Source: CAZDSS01 sp964508185
Lineage (GTDB): Bacteria; Pseudomonadota; Alphaproteobacteria; Sphingomonadales; Govanellaceae
DNA: 37,503 bases
Assembly: GCA_964508185.1 (NCBI GenBank)
Contig: CAZDSS010000015.1
Coordinates: 1 to 37,503 of the forward strand
Direction: 5' to 3'
Below are positions 32,861 to 37,503 of this stretch, one piece after another (position 1 is the first letter of the stretch; the number at the start of each line of letters is the position of its first letter). The notes under the pieces are model-generated. The model ran no database searches. It was not told the origin of the DNA and was given only the letters and a program-made list of their open reading frames with translations. The translations under genes were made by a program, and so were the position numbers.

Positions 32861-32892
32861 GGCGAAATTAGAGGGATTTCGCCGCCTGTCAA
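32861..32892 (-). promoter_or_regulatory. thrS promoter with an embedded inverted repeat
   Basis: On the minus strand TTGACA (32892-32887), a 16-base spacer and TAATTT (32870-32865) form a likely promoter. Its -35 lies inside the last codons of the neighbouring glycosyltransferase gene. A perfect 8-bp inverted repeat, GGCGAAAT (32861-32868) / ATTTCGCC (32876-32883), covers the -10 and most of the spacer. This is the position of a repressor operator. The regulator is unknown. Confidence 0.6.
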
Positions 32893-34058
32893 GGTTCGCG
32901 GGGCGCGGCAACGCCCGGATCGGCGGCGGTTGCGGCGCGGTTTTGCGACCCGAGCAGCATATCATAAAGGGCGACGCTTTGCGCGCACATCCGGGAGAGC
33001 GAAAAGTGCGCCGCCACCCGCTCCCGCGCCGTGGCAGCAAGGGACGCGCGCCCGGCAGGATCAAGATCGAGGGCGCGGGCGAGGGATGCGGCCAGAAGAT
33101 CGGGATCCCCGGGGGGCACGAGCCAGCCCGTGCGCTCGGGCAGGATCAGTTCGGCCAACGCCCCGTGATCGGCGCCGACCACCGGGCGGCCCATGGCCTG
33201 GGCCTCCGCGGCGGCGAGATCGAAGGCCTCGGGCATGAGGCCGGGGCATACGACGGCGTCGCTCAGCATGTAGGCCGCCGGCATGTCGTCGATGGGGCCG
33301 ACGAGGCGGAGCCTGCCGCCAAGGCCGCGCATCACCGCCATTTCCTCGAGCCGCAGGCGGTAGCTCTCATTGTCCCGGTCGTCACCCGCGAGGATGCAGG
33401 CGAAGGGACGGTCGCCGAGGCGGGCGAGGGCCTCGATCAGGATCTCGTGGCCCTTGTCCGGGGCGATGCGCTTCGGCATCAGGATCACGGGGACGCCGTC
33501 GGGCAGCAGCCAGCGCTGTGCCATGCGGGCGATGCGGTCGCCCCGGATCGCCGCGGGATCGAAGCGCGCCATGTCCACGCCGCCCGGGATCACGGTCATG
33601 CGCTGCGCCGGGATGCCGTGGTCGGCGGCGGCGCGGGCGGCCATGTGGCGGGACTGCACGATCACGTGATCGGCGCGGGCGATGGCCCCCGCATGCCAGC
33701 GCCGCCAGGCGGCGGTCTCCTCCGGCCCGTCGTCGAGGGTGACGACGAGAGGAAGCCCGGTGAAGCGCTTGACGAGGGAGGCGGTCCAGGCCGCCGCTGC
33801 GCCCCGGGCATGGAGCAGGCCGGTCCCGTCCCGGCGGGCGAAGCGCGCGAGCTTGAAGGCCGCGCGCCACAGCGTCAGGGGATTGCCGCCGTCGAGCGGC
33901 ATGGGCAGATGGGCGACGCCGCCGCGCAGCACCTCGGGAAGCAGGGGCCCGCCGGCGGACGCCAGCACCGCCCGCCCGCCGCGGCGCGCCACGAATATGG
34001 AAAGATCCGCCGCATGGCGGGCCGTATTGCCGGGATCGAGCCGGGCCACCAGATACAT
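32889..34058 (-). CDS. Glycosyltransferase family 4 protein
   Basis: This is a GT-B-fold glycosyltransferase of about 389 residues. The acceptor half is N-terminal. The interdomain VIPGGVDMARFDP is followed by the donor-binding half with ILMPKRIAPDKGHEILIEAL, LVGPIDDMPAAYMLSDAVVCP, and the E-x7-E element in EAFDLAAAEAQAMGRPVVGADHGALAELI, typical of GT4 enzymes. The sugar and acceptor cannot be told. ATG 34058 is chosen because longer starts would run into the divergent hydrolase gene; the ribosome site is poor. No other cell-surface sugar genes are adjacent. Confidence 0.88.
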   Translation of the reverse strand: MYLVARLDPGNTARHAADLSIFVARRGGRAVLASAGGPLLPEVLRGGVAHLPMPLDGGNPLTLWRAAFKLARFARRDGTGLLHARGAAAAWTASLVKRFTGLPLVVTLDDGPEETAAWRRWHAGAIARADHVIVQSRHMAARAAADHGIPAQRMTVIPGGVDMARFDPAAIRGDRIARMAQRWLLPDGVPVILMPKRIAPDKGHEILIEALARLGDRPFACILAGDDRDNESYRLRLEEMAVMRGLGGRLRLVGPIDDMPAAYMLSDAVVCPGLMPEAFDLAAAEAQAMGRPVVGADHGALAELILPERTGWLVPPGDPDLLAASLARALDLDPAGRASLAATARERVAAHFSLSRMCAQSVALYDMLLGSQNRAATAADPGVAAPREP

Positions 34059-34146
34059 GACCGCAGGGGCGGCGGCCCCGGATGCTTGGCAAAGCGGCCC
34101 CCGTCGGCTAGACCCATGGGGCGAAGGCGTTTCAGCGCGGGAGCCA

Positions 34147-34911
34147 ATGATGACGGACGACAAGCCCAAGCGACTAACCCTTTCTGACGGAAGCTACATT
34201 GCCTATCACGCGAGCCCGGGGAAGAACCCGGGCGTGGTCTTCCTCGGCGGTTTCATGTCCGACATGACCGGGACCAAGGCGACGGCATTGGAAGCCCATT
34301 GCCGCGCGACCGGCCGGGCCTTCGTCCGGTTCGACTATCTGGGGCATGGGGCCTCCTCTGGCAAGTTCGAAGATGGCACCATCGGCCGCTGGCGGGATGA
34401 TGCCCTCGCCGTGCTGGACCGGGTGACGCACGGGCCCCAGATCCTCGTCGGCTCCTCCATGGGCGGCTGGATCGCGCTCCTTGCGGCGCTGGCCCGGCCC
34501 GAGCGCGTCGTGGGCCTCGTGGGCCTTGCCGCGGCGCCCGATTTCACCCGTGATCTCATGTGGCCCTCCTTCACTCCCGAAGAACGCGACGCCCTGGCGC
34601 GGGACGGCTTCATCCGCCAGCCCACGGAATACGGCGACGAGCCCTATGTGATCACCCGCAAGCTGCTGGACGAGGCGGAGCGGCATCTCCTCCTCGACCG
34701 GCCGGTGGGGATCACGTGCCCCGTGCGCCTCATCCACGGCACGGCGGACCCGGACGTGCCCTGGGACGTCTCCCGCCGACTGTTAGAACGCCTGCAATCG
34801 CAAGATGTGACGCTGACCCTCGTGAAAGACGGCGACCATCGCCTGTCGAGCCCCGCCGACCTCGCGCGGCTCTTCGCGGCGGTGGACGAGCTCGCGGCGA
34901 AGGTATCCTAG
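34147..34911 (+). CDS. Alpha/beta hydrolase, ABHD10-like
   Basis: This is a 254-residue serine hydrolase. The nucleophile elbow is GSSMGG (in QILVGSSMGGWIAL), the acid is in LIHGTADPDVPWDVS, and the His is in KDGDHRLSSPADL. The segments VVFLGGFMSDMTGTKATALEAHC and FVRFDYLGHGASSG, and the late LLDRPVGITCPVRLIHG, closely track the mitochondrial enzyme ABHD10, a protein depalmitoylase and acyl-glucuronide esterase. The substrate here is unknown. A GGGAGC ribosome site precedes tandem ATGs at 34147 and 34150. Its stop codon overlaps the stop of the convergent SDR gene. Confidence 0.9.
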   Translation: MMTDDKPKRLTLSDGSYIAYHASPGKNPGVVFLGGFMSDMTGTKATALEAHCRATGRAFVRFDYLGHGASSGKFEDGTIGRWRDDALAVLDRVTHGPQILVGSSMGGWIALLAALARPERVVGLVGLAAAPDFTRDLMWPSFTPEERDALARDGFIRQPTEYGDEPYVITRKLLDEAERHLLLDRPVGITCPVRLIHGTADPDVPWDVSRRLLERLQSQDVTLTLVKDGDHRLSSPADLARLFAAVDELAAKVS

Positions 34912-35774
34912 GGGCTCAGACCTTCGAGGATGGCGGCGAGCCCCTCCCGATAGGTGGGGTAGACGAGGGCGACCTTGAGCTCCGCCTTCATCCGCGCGTT
35001 GGAGACGCGCTTGTTCTCCGCATAGAAGCTCCGCCGCATCGGCGAAACTTCGGGGTCGTCGGGCGCCACTTCGGGCGGCGGAGGCAGGCCCAGAAGCATC
35101 GCCGCATGGCGCAGCACCTCGTCGGGGGGCGCCGGTTCGTCGTCGCAGATGTTGTAGATGCGGCCCGGATCGGGGCGATCGATGGACGCCCGGAGCGCCT
35201 GTGCGAGATCGTCCACATGGATGCGGCAGAAGACCTGGCCCGGCTGCATCACCTGCCGCGCAGTGCCGCTGAGGATCTTCTCGAGGGGATTGCGGCCGGG
35301 GCCGTAGATCCCGGGCAGGCGGAAGATGTGCAGGGGCAGGTCGCGGGCCGCCGCGAGCCTCCGCCAGGCGTCCTCCGCCGCAAGCCGCCGCCTGCCCCGG
35401 TCGGAGGTAGGTGCGGGCGGCGTATCCTCGGTCACGATGTCACCGCCGCGGTCGCCATAGACGCCTGTGGTGGAAAGATACCCGATCCAGCGGAAGCGCG
35501 GCAGGCGGTCCCCGATGGACTCGAGCGCGCGGACCACGGGATCGCCCGCGTCATCGGGCTTGATGGAGACGAGGATGTGGGTGACGTCGCCGAGGATCGC
35601 GGGATCAAGCGGCGCGCCCGCATGCCACAGATGACCCGTAACGCCCGTCGCGGCCATGGCGGCGATCTTGTCGGCATCGCGGCTGGTGCCGCTGATGCGC
35701 CAGCCTTCGGCTTTGAGGATCCGCGCGAGCGCTTGCGCGCTCATCCCGTAGCCGAAACAGAAAAGATGCGCCAT
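34908..35774 (-). CDS. Extended SDR (YeeZ-like) NAD(P)-dependent epimerase/reductase
   Basis: This 288-residue protein starts with a Rossmann dinucleotide-binding segment, FCFGYGMSAQALARILKAEG (GxGxxA type). It carries LSTTGVYGDRGGDIVTED in place of the usual active-site strand, then FRLPGIYGPGRNPLEKI and RIHVDDLAQALRASI as in YeeZ/YlbE-type atypical SDRs. The canonical YxxxK is not obvious (TSDRGRRRLAAED at that position), so the catalytic role is uncertain. The TAG stops of this gene and the ABHD10-like gene share bases (34908-34911). Confidence 0.87.
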   Translation of the reverse strand: MAHLFCFGYGMSAQALARILKAEGWRISGTSRDADKIAAMAATGVTGHLWHAGAPLDPAILGDVTHILVSIKPDDAGDPVVRALESIGDRLPRFRWIGYLSTTGVYGDRGGDIVTEDTPPAPTSDRGRRRLAAEDAWRRLAAARDLPLHIFRLPGIYGPGRNPLEKILSGTARQVMQPGQVFCRIHVDDLAQALRASIDRPDPGRIYNICDDEPAPPDEVLRHAAMLLGLPPPPEVAPDDPEVSPMRRSFYAENKRVSNARMKAELKVALVYPTYREGLAAILEGLSP

Positions 35775-35838
35775 CGCCTTACTTTTCTCCCAAAGGGGAT
35801 CTATAAATCCCGCGAAGCTCCGATGAGGCCCTTATAGC

Positions 35839-36723
35839 ATGAAGAGACCGCTGCTTGCCGTCATCCTGATCTGTGCCGCCCTGCCGGCGTTCGCCCATGA
35901 CGACCACATGGCGCAAGATTCGGCGCCGGAGTTCGAGACCGGAGAGGACGCCGGCGAACTTGCCGGCAATCCCTTCGCCGAGACGGCGTACCCCGACGCC
36001 ATGCGCTATCGTGCCTGCCTCGCCCAGGTGCGGAAGGACCCCGAGGTGGCGCTCAAGGCCGCCGAACTCTGGCGCGACAACGAGGGCGGGGTTCCGGCCA
36101 AGCATTGCTCGGCGGCGGCCCTTCTCGCCCTCGACCGGGTGGAGGAGGCGGCGGCCTGGCTCGAGGAAGCGGCCAACGACGTCGCCGAGGGCCGCGGCCT
36201 CCACGCCAGGGGGGCGGCGGGCGGCAAGCTTCTGGTGGCCGAATTGAAGGCCCAGGCGGGGAATGCCTGGATGCTGGCGTCCGATTATGAAAAGGCCCAT
36301 GCGGCCTTCACCGCGGCCATCGCGCGGCTTCCCGCGACCACCCCGGCGCTCTACGACCTTTATGTGGACCGGGCGCGGGCGGCGGCGGGGCTCGGCCAAT
36401 ATGACCGCGCGGTCGCCGACCTCACCCGGGTCATCGACCAGATGACGCCGTCGGACCCGGTGGCGCTCGCCGACCTTCACGTGCTGCGGGCGACGGCCTA
36501 TCGCTATCTCCAGTCCCTCGACCAGGCGGAGCTGGATCTCGCCCGTGCGCTCGCCATCGATCCGGAGAACGCCGAGGCGCTGTTCGAGCGCGGCGTGGTG
36601 CGGCGCCTGTCGGGCGACGACGCGGGCGCGCGGGCGGACTGGGAACGGGTAACGAAGCTTTATCCGGGCAGCGATACGGCGGAACTCGCCCTCGACAATC
36701 TGGAGCTCATGCGCGCGGACTGA
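35839..36723 (+). CDS. Exported TPR-repeat protein
   Basis: This 294-residue protein has a signal peptide (MKRPLLAVILICAALPAFA) followed by a His/Asp-rich start (HDDH) and an acidic stretch. The remainder is helical with several TPR units, clearest at AWMLASDYEKAHAAFTAAIARL, YDRAVADLTRVIDQM, YRYLQSLDQAELDLARALAIDPENAEALFERG and LSGDDAGARADWERVTKLYPGS. Such proteins usually mediate protein contacts in the periplasm; no specific partner is evident. It overlaps the end of the convergent queG by 17 bases. Confidence 0.88.
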   Translation: MKRPLLAVILICAALPAFAHDDHMAQDSAPEFETGEDAGELAGNPFAETAYPDAMRYRACLAQVRKDPEVALKAAELWRDNEGGVPAKHCSAAALLALDRVEEAAAWLEEAANDVAEGRGLHARGAAGGKLLVAELKAQAGNAWMLASDYEKAHAAFTAAIARLPATTPALYDLYVDRARAAAGLGQYDRAVADLTRVIDQMTPSDPVALADLHVLRATAYRYLQSLDQAELDLARALAIDPENAEALFERGVVRRLSGDDAGARADWERVTKLYPGSDTAELALDNLELMRAD

Positions 36724-37503
36724 GGGCGGCCCGCCATTCCGCAAGCACGTCCGGGTCCTGCTCCCGCGCGCCGCGGCTTGCGTGAAGCCGGGCCAGGTCC
36801 TGCGGCGCTGCAAGGCGCGACAGGGCCCAGACGGCCATGGCGCGGACCAGCGGGGATGGATCGTCAAGAAGCCGCTCGGCGACCGCGGCATGCGCCGGGT
36901 CCCCGGCGTTGCCGACGGCGATCAGCACGTTGCGCACGAAGCGGTCGCGCCCGATCCGCTTGATGGGGGACCCCGAAAAGAACGCCCGGAAGGCGGCATC
37001 GTCGAGTGATGCAAGCTCGGCGAGCAGGGGCGCGCGCAGGTCCTCCCGGGTGTGGAACGCTGCTTCCCGCGCCGTCTGCGCGAACTTGTTCCAGGGACAG
37101 ACGGCGAGGCAATCGTCGCAGCCATAGATGCGGTTGCCCATGGCTTCCCGGAATTCGGCCGGGATATGCCCCCTGTATTCGATGGTGAGATAGGAGATGC
37201 AGCGCCGGGCGTCGATCTGGTAGGGCGCCGGAAAGGCGCGGGTGGGGCAGGCGTCGAGACATCGGCGGCAGCTGCCGCAATGGTCGGCTTCCGGCGCATC
37301 CACGGGAAGTTCGAGCGTCGTGAACACGCTGCCGATGAAGGTCCAGGAGCCGTGGGACTTGCTTACCATGTTGGTATGCTTCCCCTGCCATCCGAGGCCC
37401 GCCGCTGCGGCGAGGGGTTTTTCCATCACCGGGGCGGTGTCCACGAAGACCTTCACCTCCGCCTCCCAGTGGGCGACGAGGAAGCGCGCCAGCGCCTTGA
37501 GGC
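36707..37503 (-). CDS. queG: Epoxyqueuosine reductase, partial (N-terminus outside window)
   Basis: QueG makes the last step of queuosine synthesis, reducing epoxyqueuosine in tRNA with a cobalamin and two 4Fe-4S clusters. The frame is open to the window edge (LKALARFL upstream of the GTG at 37456). Visible features are VDTAPVMEKPLAAAAGLGWQGKHTN, the first cluster motif CGSCRRCLDACPTRAF, and CISYLTIEYRG. The second motif follows in YGCDDCLAVCPWNKF, and a C-terminal HEAT-like segment (RNVLIAVGNAGDPAHAAVAERLLDDPSPLVRAMAVWALSRL) ends the protein. About 265 residues are present; roughly 110-120 are missing upstream. Confidence 0.95.
   Translation of the reverse strand, partial: LKALARFLVAHWEAEVKVFVDTAPVMEKPLAAAAGLGWQGKHTNMVSKSHGSWTFIGSVFTTLELPVDAPEADHCGSCRRCLDACPTRAFPAPYQIDARRCISYLTIEYRGHIPAEFREAMGNRIYGCDDCLAVCPWNKFAQTAREAAFHTREDLRAPLLAELASLDDAAFRAFFSGSPIKRIGRDRFVRNVLIAVGNAGDPAHAAVAERLLDDPSPLVRAMAVWALSRLAAPQDLARLHASRGAREQDPDVLAEWRAALSPRA

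Overview
The window is a GC-rich, densely packed chromosomal segment of an alphaproteobacterium. Several things point there: dnaX-ybaB-recR, def-fmt-truA and a pyrimidine 5'-nucleotidase-dapD-dapE run within one neighbourhood; DUF6460- and DUF2336-type proteins; an ABHD10-like hydrolase; and a perfect TTAA-N7-TTAA (CtrA-type) element. I cannot fix the order or genus. No rRNA, tRNA, CRISPR array, insertion sequence or phage structural gene was recognised.

Layout. 1-2210: 3' part of dnaX, then ybaB and recR (+). 2232-3060: an AT-richer pocket with a bidirectional terminator, a string of hairpins on the minus strand (possible small RNA), a perfect 11-bp-arm palindrome and a minus-strand ORF resembling a PBECR-type (Barnase/EndoU/ColicinE5-D/RelE fold) nuclease. 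3061-7328: a crotonase of the dienoyl-CoA isomerase type, YjbQ, a DUF6460 membrane protein, a DUF481 outer-membrane protein, and an orphan zinc-binding znuA with a palindromic Zur-type operator next to a VOC protein. 7369-15302: an envelope island. A minus-strand set (MMPL/RND transporter, LolA-like protein, AMIN-domain/beta-barrel fusion) is divergent from a plus-strand, stop-start-overlapping set (lipoprotein, M48 metallopeptidase with TPR-like tail, lipoprotein). 15367-17615: def, fmt, truA. 17622-18542: TraB/GumN protein. 18708-23083: promoter, rpmI, rplT, terminator, pheS, pheT. 23156-27285: a methyltransferase, then a minus-strand pair of a degenerate GGDEF protein and a DUF2336 protein. 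27441-30143: HAD nucleotidase, dapD, dapE. 30151-32805: terminator, infC, thrS (-). 32889-37503: GT4 glycosyltransferase, ABHD10-like hydrolase, YeeZ-like SDR protein, TPR protein and partial queG.

How the genes fit together. Most of the segment is translation and core metabolism: N-formyl group addition and removal (fmt, def), tRNA modification (truA, queG), Phe and Thr tRNA charging, L35/L20/IF-3, and the succinylase branch of lysine/diaminopimelate synthesis. The cluster that is contiguous in E. coli (thrS-infC-rpmI-rplT-pheST) is here split into two oppositely oriented blocks.

The parts I would look at first are the RND/LolA-like/AMIN-barrel cassette with its divergent peptidase-lipoprotein operon, the PBECR-like pocket beside recR, the catalytically degenerate GGDEF protein overlapping a DUF2336 gene, and infC, which appears to start at AUA. 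Family names come from recalled motifs; no database search was run.
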